The notes beneath the pieces were generated by a model. The model saw nothing but the letters and a program-made list of their open reading frames with translations, made no database searches and was not told where the DNA came from. From Candidatus Kirkpatrickella diaphorinae (GTDB taxonomy: Bacteria > Pseudomonadota > Alphaproteobacteria > Acetobacterales > Acetobacteraceae), in the NCBI RefSeq assembly GCF_025736875.1, contig NZ_CP107052.1, forward strand, positions 1-64,000: DNA of 64,000 bases. Reading direction: 5' to 3'. Within the stretch, counting starts at the first letter, position 1. Every line of letters begins with the position of its first letter. The position numbers and the translations under genes are program-made. This document shows positions 34,380 to 43,919 of this stretch, one piece after another.

Positions 34380-35198
34380 TCAGGAGGGCCTGGAAAGCTC
34401 TCTCGTTCGCTGAAGCCCAGCCGCGATAGCTTCGGAAACGAGTTGCTTCATCCCCTGATGCGCGCGCATGAAGACGTTTAAAGCTGCCTGTGTAACGCCA
34501 TGAGGGCTTGTGACGTTGCGGCGCAATGTCGCACTGTCTTCCTCGGATGTGGCGAGGAGTGCACCGGCCCCTGCCACAGTGTGCCGGGCCAGAATGCGGG
34601 CAACCTCCGGCGTCAATCCCCGCGCCACCGCCTCCTGCTCCAGCAATTCCGCGAAGAGAAAGACATAGGCAGGGCCGGAACCGGAGAGAGGGGTCAGGAT
34701 TTCGATCTCATCCTCCCGATCAAGCCACAGAACGACACCAACCGTCGCGAGCAACGCATCACAGATCCCGCGCTGCGCATCCGACAGCCCCACACCATAG
34801 GCGCCGGTCACGCCCTGGCCGATTTCACTCGGCGTGTTCGGCATGGCGCGTATAATGGGATTACCGCGTTCCGGCCGGGGCAGGGCCCCACGCAGATCCG
34901 CAATGCTGCGCCCGGCGAGGACAGAGATGATCACGGCGTCACCGATCCAGGGCGCGATTTCTCGAAGCGTCTCCTCCATCCGCGCGGGCTTTACGGCGAG
35001 GATAATATAGTCCGGCTTGAAATCCGCCGATATGTCGGCAGCTTTGCGACAAATGTGATGACCCGCGGGGACCGCCTCAAGGTGACGATCCACGATGACG
35101 GAAGGCGCGATGCCGTGCCGCAGCCACCCCCGCCAGAGCGCCCCCCCCATATGCCCGCAACCGATAAGAAGAATCGAGGGAAGTTGTTTTGACGGCAT
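34380..35198 (-). CDS. proC: pyrroline-5-carboxylate reductase
   Basis: NAD(P)H reduction of pyrroline-5-carboxylate to proline. The N-terminal Rossmann motif GCGHMGGALWRGW, the AVKP strand end, MPNTP, and the C-terminal family signature (SGSGPAYVFLFAELLEQEAVARGL ... VTSPHGVTQAAL, in parts) are all in place. 272 residues, typical. proA lies about 8 kb away on the other strand. It is flanked by ubiK upstream and the TetR/COQ9-like gene downstream, all minus strand, and may be one operon. Confidence 0.94.
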   Translation of the reverse strand: MPSKQLPSILLIGCGHMGGALWRGWLRHGIAPSVIVDRHLEAVPAGHHICRKAADISADFKPDYIILAVKPARMEETLREIAPWIGDAVIISVLAGRSIADLRGALPRPERGNPIIRAMPNTPSEIGQGVTGAYGVGLSDAQRGICDALLATVGVVLWLDREDEIEILTPLSGSGPAYVFLFAELLEQEAVARGLTPEVARILARHTVAGAGALLATSEEDSATLRRNVTSPHGVTQAALNVFMRAHQGMKQLVSEAIAAGLQRTRELSRPS

Positions 35199-35244
35199 AA
35201 GAGAGACTCTTCAAAGGAGGGGCAGGCTGGCGGCGGCGGCGTGA

Positions 35245-35541
35245 TCAGGGTGAAGCCGGTTTTTTTTTCGGCGTGGACGGGTTGTGCGCTTCGCCTGCAT
35301 TCAGGCGGTCCTGTAGAAGTTTGACCTGCTGGGCCAGACGCTCCGTCTCCATGCGACTATGGCTCGCCATCTGCACCATGGCGTCAAATTCCTCTCGCCG
35401 TACGACTTCCAGCCGGGCGAGAAACTCATCAACGCGGTTCTGCACAAGCGCCTTCAGCTCCTCCCGCAAACCCGTCAGGGCAGAGAAGGCACCTCCGGCA
35501 AGGCCGGACATATCATCAAATATTCTGGGACGGTCTCTCAT
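35245..35541 (-). CDS. ubiquinone biosynthesis accessory factor UbiK family (BMFP domain)
   Basis: A 98-residue coiled-coil protein: MSGLAGGAFSALTGLREEL, then a long charged helix (residues about 30-80, DEFLARLEVVRREEFDAMVQMA) and a Pro/Lys tail. This matches the BMFP/YqiC family, which forms trimeric coiled coils and assists aerobic ubiquinone synthesis in enterobacteria. The ATG at 35541 has GGAGAG upstream. A longer frame to 35658 adds sequence unlike the family. It is just upstream of proC. Confidence 0.8.
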   Translation of the reverse strand: MRDRPRIFDDMSGLAGGAFSALTGLREELKALVQNRVDEFLARLEVVRREEFDAMVQMASHSRMETERLAQQVKLLQDRLNAGEAHNPSTPKKKPASP

Positions 35542-35789
35542 GATACTCTCCTGCGCTGCGCGTTCTGCGCGCCCGTTATAAAAGGCGAAGCGGCCTGCGG
35601 ATCGCGACCCGGCTTGCGGAAGCACGATGTGCCCGCTTCGCGACTGAAAACAGGTCAACGCTCGAGCCTGCCGGTCGTTTAGCGCGTTGGCTGCGTGAGT
35701 TCAACGCCCCGGCGAGATTGCATCAGGGGCCGACATCATGCAATCAATCTCCTCTGCTTCGATGCCATCCCTCATGATCGGATTTACTG

Positions 35790-36632
35790 ATGACTGAAAG
35801 CGCCCTGCATTTTCCGCATATCGACCCGGTCGCTCTTCATCTGGGGCCTCTCAGCGTGCACTGGTATGCGCTGGCTTATATCTTCTCCATCTATATCGGC
35901 TGGAAGATCGCGACCCATCTGGCAGCTCTCCCGCCCCAATCCGCGACGCGGGAGCAGATGGATGATTTCGTCTTCTGGGCCATGATCGGCGTTGTTCTGG
36001 GCGGACGGCTCGGGTACGTGCTGTTCTATCAGCCAGGCTATTACCTGACCCACCCTGCGGCGATCCTTCAGGTCTGGAATGGCGGGATGTCGTTCCATGG
36101 GGGCGCGCTGGGCGTCATACTGACATTGGCCATTTTCTCATGGCGGAATGGCCTCAATTTTCTGGCATTTTCGGACCGGATCGTGCCTGTTGTGCCGATC
36201 GGCCTCGGATTGGGACGCTGCGCCAATTTCATTAATGGCGAGCTCTGGGGGCGGCCCGCAGCGCATCACCTCCCATGGGCCATGATTTTTCCCGATGCGG
36301 GCCCGCTGCCGCGCCATCCGTCTGAGCTGTATGAGGCGCTGACGGAGGGGGTGGTGCTTCTCACCGTGATGTTCTGGGCGGTTAGAAGCCCCTGGGTGCG
36401 GGCGCGATTTGGTTTTTTGTCAGGCCTCTTCCTGCTCGGTTACGCGGTAACGCGAAGTTCCTGTGAAATATTCCGGGAGCCGGATGCTTTTATCGGCTAT
36501 CTGCCTTTCGGGGTGACAATGGGGCAGGTCCTTTCCATACCCATGGCCGTCGCCGGGATCGGCCTTATTATTTACGCCATGCGGCATTCGCGCGGGAATT
36601 CCATGATGGCGGGAGGCGCCGATCATGGTTAA
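35790..36632 (+). CDS. lgt: prolipoprotein diacylglyceryl transferase
   Basis: Transfers diacylglycerol from phosphatidylglycerol to the lipobox cysteine of prolipoproteins, in the inner membrane. The 280-residue protein has about seven membrane helices. The Lgt signature GLGLGRCANFINGELWGRP is at residues about 138-156, and the HPSELYEA block follows. The N-terminal VHWYALAYI and FHGGALGV motifs are intact. It overlaps the next gene by 8 bases. A lipoprotein gene two places downstream is a probable substrate. Confidence 0.95.
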   Translation: MTESALHFPHIDPVALHLGPLSVHWYALAYIFSIYIGWKIATHLAALPPQSATREQMDDFVFWAMIGVVLGGRLGYVLFYQPGYYLTHPAAILQVWNGGMSFHGGALGVILTLAIFSWRNGLNFLAFSDRIVPVVPIGLGLGRCANFINGELWGRPAAHHLPWAMIFPDAGPLPRHPSELYEALTEGVVLLTVMFWAVRSPWVRARFGFLSGLFLLGYAVTRSSCEIFREPDAFIGYLPFGVTMGQVLSIPMAVAGIGLIIYAMRHSRGNSMMAGGADHG

Positions 36633-37419
36633 AGTCCTCTCGCCGCAACATGTCTTGCAGGCCCAGGCCCTGCCGGACATCATGCATGGATTTTTCACCC
36701 GTCAGGGCGGCGTCTCCACGCCCCCTTATGATTGTCTGAATATTTCGACGTCAGTGGGTGACCGTGCGGAGAATGTGGCGACCAATCGGGAGCGGGTTGC
36801 AAATTTCATGGGCGTTCCCGCCGATCATCTCGTCACGGTGCAACAGGTCCATGGATCTGACGTGCTGACGCTCCAGAACCCGACCGATCTCCAGCGCCCC
36901 TCAAGCGCCGATCCGGCTGACGCCATCGTCTCAATGTGCCATGACATCGCGATCGGCGTGCAGACGGCGGATTGCGGGCCCATCCTGATTGCCGATGCGT
37001 CGGGGGATATTGTAGCGGCCATTCATGCGGGGTGGCGAGGCGCCATGCGCGGCGTGATTGAAAATACGATCTGGACGATGCAGGCCCTCGGCGCGCAGGA
37101 ACTGACGGCCGTCATTGGCCCGTGTATCAGCCAGAGGCGCTATGAGGTTGAGGAGGATATGCGCGCTGAATTGCTGGCGCAGGATGACAAAGCACGCGCT
37201 TTCTTCATCAATGCTGAGCGGGCTGGCGCTTATCTTTTTGACCTTGGAGGTTATTGCGCCCTCCGCCTCCGCCGCGCCGGGTTGCGCCATATTTCTCAGA
37301 TCAGATTGGACACGCTCAGTGATTCACGTCGTTTCTTCAGCCACCGCCGCATGACACTTGGCGGGCATGAACATACAGGGCGTCAGATTTCGGCGATCAG
37401 GGCAGGAAAAAGAACATGA
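36625..37419 (+). CDS. pgeF: peptidoglycan editing factor PgeF / purine nucleoside phosphorylase-like (YfiH)
   Basis: Laccase-domain protein of the DUF152/YfiH family, with reported polyphenol oxidase, purine-nucleoside and cell-wall editing roles. Conserved metal-site blocks are VQQVHGSDV (about residues 72-80), TADCGPIL, HAGWRGAMRGVI, IGPCIS and FFSHRR near the C-terminus. 264 residues. It is tightly coupled to lgt (8-base overlap) and to the lipoprotein gene (4-base overlap), an envelope-related operon that supports the peptidoglycan-editing reading. Confidence 0.9.
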   Translation: MVKVLSPQHVLQAQALPDIMHGFFTRQGGVSTPPYDCLNISTSVGDRAENVATNRERVANFMGVPADHLVTVQQVHGSDVLTLQNPTDLQRPSSADPADAIVSMCHDIAIGVQTADCGPILIADASGDIVAAIHAGWRGAMRGVIENTIWTMQALGAQELTAVIGPCISQRRYEVEEDMRAELLAQDDKARAFFINAERAGAYLFDLGGYCALRLRRAGLRHISQIRLDTLSDSRRFFSHRRMTLGGHEHTGRQISAIRAGKRT

Positions 37420-38339
37420 TGCCAGGCAGGCGCGCTCTCCGCGCTTTTTTCGGAATCGCGCTGATGACAGGTCTCGCGGCCTGCGTTTCCGTATCCAAAC
37501 CATTTTATGATCCGGGCAAGGAGGGGAAGAGGCTGGTCGCCAATCTCCCGCCGCCACGCCTGGCTGTGCCGCCGCCAGACGCCCTCCTGGGGGATCAAAA
37601 ATCATCCCTCGATTTCGCGCATGTCATGACGCAGGCCCTCGTCTCACAATCCCTTCCCGCTGTGACGAAACCGACCAGCAAAGGTGATTGGTGGCTGAAA
37701 GTCGCGCTTGAAAAAACGCAGGCGGGGCTGGTGTCCCGTTACACGATTATCGCGCCGGATGGAAAGGCGCGGGGACATATTGACGGCCCCGTCCTCAATG
37801 AATCGCGATGGAAGGGCCTGTCAGAAGCCGCACGCCGGCAATTTGCGATGGAGGCCGCCCCGCGCATCGCCAGCCTCCTGACCGGGATCAAGGCAGAAGC
37901 CATGATGGCGGACCCGAGCAGTCTCAAGCGCCGCGCCGCGAAAATCCAGTTCCTCGGTGTGCAGGGCGCGCCGGGGGACGGCGATATCTCCCTGTCACGC
38001 GCTTTCATGACATCCTTGCCCGATCAATATGACCAGATCACGACGAAGAAGGAGACCGCCGATTTTACCGTGTATGGACGCGTGAAAATGACGGACGGCC
38101 CGAAAGGCACGACGGGCAAATCGAGCCAGCATATCGAAATCATATGGCATGTGCGTGACAAAGCCGGGAAGGAAGCCGGGGCGGCGACGCAACTTCACGA
38201 TGTTCCCGCCGGATCACTTGACCGAGCCTGGGGGGATATTGCCCTCGCTGCCGCGCAGGAGGCGGCTGGCGCCGTGCGACAGATTATTTCCGCCTATTCC
38301 GGGCGCAATTATCAACCATTGCCGAAAAATGCGCATTGA
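37416..38339 (+). CDS. lipoprotein of unknown function
   Basis: A 307-residue protein with a lipoprotein signal: hydrophobic ALMTGLAAC with the lipobox cysteine at residue 23, followed by Val-Ser (no Asp+2, so outer-membrane sorting would be expected by the E. coli rule). The mature part is a mix of charged helices and strands, with a Pro-rich stretch (PPPRLAVPPPD) near residue 50. No domain is recognised. Coupled to pgeF by ATGA overlap and to lgt two genes upstream, so the enzyme that lipidates it is encoded in the same operon. Confidence 0.75.
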   Translation: MMPGRRALRAFFGIALMTGLAACVSVSKPFYDPGKEGKRLVANLPPPRLAVPPPDALLGDQKSSLDFAHVMTQALVSQSLPAVTKPTSKGDWWLKVALEKTQAGLVSRYTIIAPDGKARGHIDGPVLNESRWKGLSEAARRQFAMEAAPRIASLLTGIKAEAMMADPSSLKRRAAKIQFLGVQGAPGDGDISLSRAFMTSLPDQYDQITTKKETADFTVYGRVKMTDGPKGTTGKSSQHIEIIWHVRDKAGKEAGAATQLHDVPAGSLDRAWGDIALAAAQEAAGAVRQIISAYSGRNYQPLPKNAH

Positions 38340-38490
38340 CTTTACGCCACCGCGAAATCGGTGCAGTCAGGACACGCATGAGGCGAGAAATTTATCGAAG
38401 TTGCTTCGGTTTACGTCATTCGGGTGACATGAATGCCCAGCATTGTTAGAAGCCCGCATTCCCGCCTTCTCCAACCGGAGTCGTCTTTCG

Positions 38491-39423
38491 ATGAAGATTG
38501 TCGCCTGTAACAGTAACCTCCCACTCGCCTCTGCTGTCGCGCAGAAGCTGGATATGAAGCTCTGCGAAGTTTCCGTGCGCAGATTCGCGGATGCGGAAGT
38601 TTTCGTTGAAATCAGGGAGAATGTTCGCGGCGAAGATGTTTTTGTCATTCAAAGCACATGTGCGCCGACAAATGATAATCTGATGGAATTACTGATCATG
38701 CTGGATGCGCTGCGTCGTGGCTCCGCACGGCGGGTGACGGCGGTCATGCCATATTTCGGCTATGCACGCCAGGATCGTAAATCCGGCCCCCGCACGCCCA
38801 TCAGCGCCAAGCTTGTCGCGAACCTTCTGGTCGAGGCCGGGGCGCACCGCATCCTGACGATTGACCTCCATGCCATGCAGATACAGGGCTTCTTCGATAT
38901 CCCGGTCGATAATCTTTATGCCGCGCCGCTCTTCACGCGGGATATTCAGGCACGCCACGCCAATGAGAAATTGATGGTCGTCTCACCTGATGTGGGTGGC
39001 GTCGTCCGCGCACGACAATTGGCGGAGCGCCTCGCGACGGACCTGGCCATTATCGATAAAAGGCGAGAGCAGCCAGGTGTCTCTGAAGTCATGAACGTCA
39101 TCGGTAAAGTGACAGGGCGCTATTGTATCCTGGTTGATGATATTGCCGATAGTGGCGGCTCATTGTGCAACGCGGCGGAAGCTTTGATGAATTGTGGTGC
39201 GGCCGGTGTTGAGGCTTACGTCACACACGGCGTGCTGACGAATGATGCCGTGGCCCGCATAGAAAAATCGCCCTTAAAAATGCTGTCGATCACCGATACA
39301 ATCCCGGCTACGGAAGCCACGCTGGCCGCACCGAATATCCGGCAGATCAGTACGGCGAATCTTCTCGCTGACGCGATGAAAGCCGTTTCTGAGGAGAGCT
39401 CAGTCTCCTCCCTGTTTCATTGA
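38491..39423 (+). CDS. prs: ribose-phosphate pyrophosphokinase
   Basis: Makes PRPP from ribose-5-phosphate and ATP, feeding purine, pyrimidine, histidine and NAD synthesis. Family blocks: [11 protein letters not shown] near residue 30, the ATP-binding [10 protein letters not shown] with the flexible loop, the [11 protein letters not shown] signature, and the PRPP motif [12 protein letters not shown]. The ATG at 38491 gives 310 residues, the usual size. An upstream in-frame ATG at 38443 would add 16 unconserved residues. 151 bases upstream are free for a promoter. Confidence 0.95.
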   Translation: MKIVACNSNLPLASAVAQKLDMKLCEVSVRRFADAEVFVEIRENVRGEDVFVIQSTCAPTNDNLMELLIMLDALRRGSARRVTAVMPYFGYARQDRKSGPRTPISAKLVANLLVEAGAHRILTIDLHAMQIQGFFDIPVDNLYAAPLFTRDIQARHANEKLMVVSPDVGGVVRARQLAERLATDLAIIDKRREQPGVSEVMNVIGKVTGRYCILVDDIADSGGSLCNAAEALMNCGAAGVEAYVTHGVLTNDAVARIEKSPLKMLSITDTIPATEATLAAPNIRQISTANLLADAMKAVSEESSVSSLFH

Positions 39424-39433
39424 GGATTGATGC

Positions 39434-40033
39434 ATGATTCTCCCACAGCCCTTCTGGTATCTGCGCCACGGTCAGACGGATTGGAATGCCCGGAACCTGT
39501 CACAAGGCCGCAGTGATATTCCCCTTAATGCGGTGGGGCGGCAACAGGCGATCGCGGCGGGAGAAGAGCTGAAAAAATGCTGGGACCGTGGTGCGAAACC
39601 GATCACCCATATCGTCACGTCCCCTTTAGGGCGCGCCAGGGAAACGGCGCGCGCAGCGCAATCCGCTTTGGAGTCGGTGCAGGGTAGAGCGGTGCCACTC
39701 TCCGATGATGAGGGTTTGCTCGAAGTGTCCTTCGGGGAGAAAGAGGGCCATCCCATGGGAGACTGGTATGATCCCTGGATTGCCGGGACTTACCTGCCCC
39801 AAGGCTGTGAACCCTTTGACGATCTTAAAAGCCGCGCTGTGACTGCTGTGAATCGCGCTCTGAAACAGCCTCATGGAGGGCTGCCGCTTATCGTCGCCCA
39901 TGGCGCGCTTTTCCGTGCAATACGTGCGGCGATGAATCTGCCTGTCAATGTGCGCCTGCCCAACGCAACCCCGATATATTGCGCTTTTGATGAGGGTGCG
40001 TGGTCCCTGACGCCTTATGAGATTAAGGGCTGA
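39434..40033 (+). CDS. histidine phosphatase family protein
   Basis: Phosphoglycerate-mutase-like phosphatase of 199 residues. RHG at residues 11-13 (phosphorylated His12), SPLGRARETA, ELVSFG-type EVSFGEKEG, and the second histidine in VAHGALFR are all there. The substrate cannot be told from sequence; such proteins act on sugar phosphates, cobalamin precursors or nucleotides. It starts 10 bases after the prs stop, so it is probably co-transcribed. Confidence 0.85.
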   Translation: MILPQPFWYLRHGQTDWNARNLSQGRSDIPLNAVGRQQAIAAGEELKKCWDRGAKPITHIVTSPLGRARETARAAQSALESVQGRAVPLSDDEGLLEVSFGEKEGHPMGDWYDPWIAGTYLPQGCEPFDDLKSRAVTAVNRALKQPHGGLPLIVAHGALFRAIRAAMNLPVNVRLPNATPIYCAFDEGAWSLTPYEIKG

Positions 40034-40148
40034 GGTTACGCCGCCATTCATCAGGCAAGGCATCGTCCACGGGCATATGAGCGCGCATGTCGTTGCCGGG
40101 TGGGTAAAACTTGCAAGGATGCGGGTTTTCAGGTAAGTCGCCGGTTCG

Positions 40149-40174
40149 GATCAGGCACCCCTGGAGGCCTGATC
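40149..40174 (+). promoter_or_regulatory. hairpin in the rplY leader
   Basis: A perfect 8-bp inverted repeat, GATCAGGC (40149-40156) / GCCTGATC (40167-40174), with a 10-base loop ends 13 bases before the AAGGAG ribosome-binding site of rplY (40188-40193). No U-run follows, so a leader fold is more likely than a terminator. Function is inferred. Confidence 0.4.
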
Positions 40175-40200
40175 TTCGTCTATCTGCAAGGAGTTTTAAC

Positions 40201-40836
40201 GTGGTTGACATGACTTCACTTGAGGTCTCGACGCGTGCGAAGGCTGGTAAGGGGGCAGCGCGCGCAACGAGACGGTCCGGGATGGTGCCCGGTGTTGTTT
40301 ACGGTTGCAAGCAGGAGCCGACGCTGATCGAACTCGATCCGCGCGTCATCATGCGTGAAATGCACCGTAATGGCTGGCGCTCACGCCTGTTCTCGCTTGA
40401 GCTGAAGGGCGGCCCGGTCCGTGCCATCATGCGCGATGTCCAGCTTCATCCGGTGACGGATGTGCCGATTCATGTCGACTTCCAGCGTCTCGCGGCGGGT
40501 GAGAAAGTCCACGTCACAATCGCGATCCATGTTGAGAATGAGGAAGCCGCGCCCGGCATCAAGCGCGGCGGTGTGCTCAATACCGTGCGCCACTCCGTGG
40601 AAGTCCTGGCCGATGCGGACAAAATTCCGTCCAGCTTCACGGCTGACCTGTCCGGTCTCGACATTCATGACACGATTCGCTGGGCCGACCTGAAGGGCAC
40701 GGAAAACGTGACACCTGTCGGGCAGGTTTCTCATGTTGTGATCGTCACCATCGCGCCACCGACCGTGGATGCAGAGATGGAGGTAGAAGCCGCAGCGAAG
40801 GCTGAGGCTGAGGCCGCCGACGACAAAAAGAAGTAA
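40201..40836 (+). CDS. rplY: 50S ribosomal protein L25/Ctc (long form)
   Basis: Binds 5S rRNA in the large subunit. N-terminal L25 domain (residues about 5-95: [15 protein letters not shown] ... VDFQRL), followed by the TL5/CTC-type beta domain to about residue 185, then an acidic/Ala/Lys tail ([18 protein letters not shown] in parts). GTG at 40201 is chosen because AAGGAG stands 7 bases upstream; 211 residues. It heads the rplY-pth-ychF group. Confidence 0.95.
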   Translation: MVDMTSLEVSTRAKAGKGAARATRRSGMVPGVVYGCKQEPTLIELDPRVIMREMHRNGWRSRLFSLELKGGPVRAIMRDVQLHPVTDVPIHVDFQRLAAGEKVHVTIAIHVENEEAAPGIKRGGVLNTVRHSVEVLADADKIPSSFTADLSGLDIHDTIRWADLKGTENVTPVGQVSHVVIVTIAPPTVDAEMEVEAAAKAEAEAADDKKK

Positions 40837-40854
40837 ACTGACGAGGGGGCGCTT

Positions 40855-41442
40855 ATGCTTCTTTGGGTGGGGCTCGGTAATCCCGAGCCCTCAATGCAGC
40901 GTCAGCGCCATAATATCGGTTTCATGGCGGTCGATGAGATTGCCCGTCACTATGGCTTCTCGCCCTGGCGTGCCCGCCTCGGCGGGTTGACCAGTGAAGG
41001 CGTGATTGACGGGCATAAAATCCTCCTCCTCAAACCGATGACTTACATGAATCGCTCAGGTGAGAGCGTTCAGAAACTCGTCCATTTCCACAAGCTCGCC
41101 CTTGACCACATCACGGTGTTTCACGACGAGCTTGATCTGGCATTCTGTAAAACACGCGTCAAAAAAGGCGGGGGCGCTGCGGGCCATAACGGGCTGCGCT
41201 CCCTCGACCAGCATCTGGATTCAACATCCTATTGGCGTGTGCGCCTCGGGATCGGGCATCCGGGCCATCGGGACCGGGTGCATGGTTACGTGTTGGGTGA
41301 TTTCAGTAAGGCCGAAACGCCTTTTCTAACCGCTTATCTCGATTCCATTGCCACAGCCTGCCCTTTACTGGCGGACAGTCAGCCGGAAGAATTTATGACA
41401 AAAACGACCCTTCTGGTCAGGGAGGCCACTCATGGGCTTTAA
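40855..41442 (+). CDS. pth: peptidyl-tRNA hydrolase
   Basis: Recycles peptidyl-tRNA released from stalled ribosomes. The catalytic His19 is in QRQRHNIGFM, MTYMNRSG contacts substrate, FHDELDL holds the catalytic Asp, and GGGAAGHNGLRSLDQHL is the family signature. 195 residues. The usual NPGxxY near residue 10 reads NPEPSM here, a mild divergence. It follows rplY by 18 bases and overlaps ychF by 11 bases. Confidence 0.95.
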   Translation: MLLWVGLGNPEPSMQRQRHNIGFMAVDEIARHYGFSPWRARLGGLTSEGVIDGHKILLLKPMTYMNRSGESVQKLVHFHKLALDHITVFHDELDLAFCKTRVKKGGGAAGHNGLRSLDQHLDSTSYWRVRLGIGHPGHRDRVHGYVLGDFSKAETPFLTAYLDSIATACPLLADSQPEEFMTKTTLLVREATHGL

Positions 41443-42526
41443 TTGCGGTATTGTCGGCCTGCCAAATGTCGGCAAATCCACGCTTTTCAATGCTTTGACG
41501 GAAACTGTCGCGGCGCAGGCGGCCAATTATCCTTTCTGCACGATTGAGCCGAATGTGGGGCGCGTGGCCGTCCCGGACCCGCGGCTTGAGATTTTGGCGC
41601 GCATCGGCAACTCACAACGCACCCTGCCGACAAGTCTAGAATTTGTCGATATTGCCGGGCTTGTGCGCGGCGCCTCGAAGGGGGAAGGGCTGGGTAACCA
41701 GTTTCTCGCCAACATACGTGAAGTCGATGCGATCATTCACGTGCTGCGCTGTTTTGAAGATGGCGACATCACCCATGTGGAAGGTTCCGTCGATCCGGAG
41801 CGGGATGCGGAGATTATCGAGCTTGAGTTGATGCTCGCCGATATGGAATCGCTGGAGAAGCGGGAACCCGCTTTGCAGAAGCGTGCGCGCGGTAATGATC
41901 GTGAGGCGCAGCAGCTTCTTGCCGTGATGCAACCTATCCTGGCGGCACTGCGTGACGGCCGCCCTGCACGCACCGCCATCCCGGAAGGAGAGGAGGAAAC
42001 AGCGCGTCGCCTTCAGCTTATGACGACAAAGCCTGTCCTTTACGTCTGCAATGTCGATGAGGATCATGCGGCAACGGGCAATGCCTTCTCCGATAAAATT
42101 GCGAAACGTGTGGCGGCGGAGGGCGGGGCCATGGTCGTGGTTTCCGCCGCAATTGAGGCGGAAGTCAGTCAGCTCGCGGCGGAGGAACGTGGCGAATTTC
42201 TTGAAGGTCTCGGCCTGAAAAATTCGGGCCTGGACCGGGTCATTGCTGCCGGGTATCAACTTCTCGGATTACAGACTTATTTCACCGTCGGCCCGAAGGA
42301 AACACGCGCCTGGACCATCGTCGCGGGCACGAAAGCACCGCAGGCGGCTGCCGTCATTCATAATGATTTTGAGCGCGGCTTTATCGCTTGTGAAACCGTC
42401 AGCTACGATGATTATGTGACGTTCAAAGGTGAGGCCGGTGCCAAGGAAGCCGGTAAATTACGCATCGAAGGCAAGGATTATGTCGTTAAAGATGGCGATG
42501 TCCTTCTCTTTCGCTTCAATGTGTGA
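41432..42526 (+). CDS. ychF: redox-regulated ATPase/GTPase YchF
   Basis: Ribosome-associated OBG-family P-loop ATPase (HAS-type specificity). G1 LPNVGKST at about residues 10-17, G3 [19 protein letters not shown], and the N-x-x-E nucleotide motif CNVDE in place of NKxD, which is the YchF feature. A coiled-coil insert (about 130-190) and a C-terminal TGS domain ([15 protein letters not shown] onward) follow. 364 residues, standard. Overlaps pth, the classical pth-ychF arrangement. Confidence 0.96.
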   Translation: MGFNCGIVGLPNVGKSTLFNALTETVAAQAANYPFCTIEPNVGRVAVPDPRLEILARIGNSQRTLPTSLEFVDIAGLVRGASKGEGLGNQFLANIREVDAIIHVLRCFEDGDITHVEGSVDPERDAEIIELELMLADMESLEKREPALQKRARGNDREAQQLLAVMQPILAALRDGRPARTAIPEGEEETARRLQLMTTKPVLYVCNVDEDHAATGNAFSDKIAKRVAAEGGAMVVVSAAIEAEVSQLAAEERGEFLEGLGLKNSGLDRVIAAGYQLLGLQTYFTVGPKETRAWTIVAGTKAPQAAAVIHNDFERGFIACETVSYDDYVTFKGEAGAKEAGKLRIEGKDYVVKDGDVLLFRFNV

Positions 42527-42625
42527 CGCGCACCGCCCTGATAACAATGTGGTGACCGGGACGGGATTGCAAACCCCGCATGTTTCGAGGATGCTGAGAA
42601 CGTTGCATTTCAGAAGGTTCGGCTG

Positions 42626-43882
42626 ATGCTGGAAGACGCTTCCATAAGGGATCTCAGCGCGCTTATGACAGCGGCGCGCGCGGCATATAATGTCATTTCC
42701 GCCACTTCAGCCGCGCAACGCCGTCAGGCATTGATGGAGATCGCTTCTGCGTTACGGACGCATGAAGCCGAGATCCTCGAAGCTAATCAACGTGACCTTG
42801 GCCATGCTGAGGGCAATGCCGCCTTTCTGGATCGTTTGACCCTGACCTCCCAGCGCCTGCACGACATGGCGAAAGCCGTTGAACGCATCGCCGCGCTTCC
42901 GGACCCGGTTGGCAAAGTGATGCAGGAATGGACGCGGCCCAACGGGCTCGTCATTCGGCAGGTTTCCACCCCGATCGGTGTGATCGGGATGATTTTTGAG
43001 AGCCGCCCGAATGTCGGGGTCGACGCGGCGGCGCTCTGCATCAAATCGGGTAATGCCATCATCCTGCGTGGCGGCTCGGAGAGTTATCATTCCACGCAGA
43101 GCCTGATGCGGGCTGTGCAGCAGGGCCTGCGACATGCCGGACTGCCAGTTGCCACGGTGCAATCCGTGCCGGATACGGATCGTGCCCGCGTGACAGAGAT
43201 GCTGCACGCTCAGGGGCAGATTGACCTGCTGATTCCGCGCGGGGGTAAATCTCTGGTGACGCGCGTCATGCAGGAAGCCCGCGTGCCGGTCCTGGCACAT
43301 GCTGAGGGGCTGTGTCATAGCTTCGTGCACCAGGATGCCCGTCTCGAGATGGCGCGCGCCGTCATTGCCAATGCCAAAATGCGGCGGCCCGGCATTTGCG
43401 GGGCGACAGAGACTTTACTGCTCGACCGCGCCATCGCGCCGACGTTTCTGCCCGTTCTTGTCGCGGATCTCAGCACTTTGGGCTGTCATTGCCGGGGGGA
43501 TGCGGCGGCCCGCGCCATCCTGCCGACACTTGACCCTGCTTCAGAACGGGATTTCGCGACAGAGTGGCTCGATGCTGAACTTTCCATCGCCATTGTGGAT
43601 GGTGTTGACGGGGCCTGCGCGCATATCAGGCACTATGGCAGCGGGCATACAGAGGCGATCATTACGGAAAATGAAGCGGCGGCCGAATCCTTCATGCGCG
43701 GCGTGCCGAGTGCCGTCGTGATGTGGAATGCCTCGACGCAATTCTGTGATGGTGGCGAGTTCGGGTTTGGTGGCGAAATCGGGATTTCCACGGGGCGGCT
43801 CCATGCGCGTGGCCCGGTCGGTGTCGCGCAATTGACCACTTATCGTTACGAAGTTCGGGGCGATGGCCAAACGCGCCCCTGA
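42626..43882 (+). CDS. proA: gamma-glutamyl phosphate reductase
   Basis: NADPH-dependent second step of proline synthesis from glutamate. Aldehyde-dehydrogenase fold; NVGVDAAALCIKSGNAIILRGG, VPRGG-like LLIPRGGKSLV, the catalytic Cys in RRPGICGATETLL (about residue 260), and the C-terminal signature VMWNASTQFCDGGEFGFGGEIGIST (in parts) are present. 418 residues. Its 3' end overlaps or abuts nadD. No proB in the window; proC is 8 kb away. Confidence 0.95.
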   Translation: MLEDASIRDLSALMTAARAAYNVISATSAAQRRQALMEIASALRTHEAEILEANQRDLGHAEGNAAFLDRLTLTSQRLHDMAKAVERIAALPDPVGKVMQEWTRPNGLVIRQVSTPIGVIGMIFESRPNVGVDAAALCIKSGNAIILRGGSESYHSTQSLMRAVQQGLRHAGLPVATVQSVPDTDRARVTEMLHAQGQIDLLIPRGGKSLVTRVMQEARVPVLAHAEGLCHSFVHQDARLEMARAVIANAKMRRPGICGATETLLLDRAIAPTFLPVLVADLSTLGCHCRGDAAARAILPTLDPASERDFATEWLDAELSIAIVDGVDGACAHIRHYGSGHTEAIITENEAAAESFMRGVPSAVVMWNASTQFCDGGEFGFGGEIGISTGRLHARGPVGVAQLTTYRYEVRGDGQTRP

Positions 43883-43919
43883 TGTCGGTGCTTTCCCCGT
43901 CTTCGGGGATGGACGGCGT

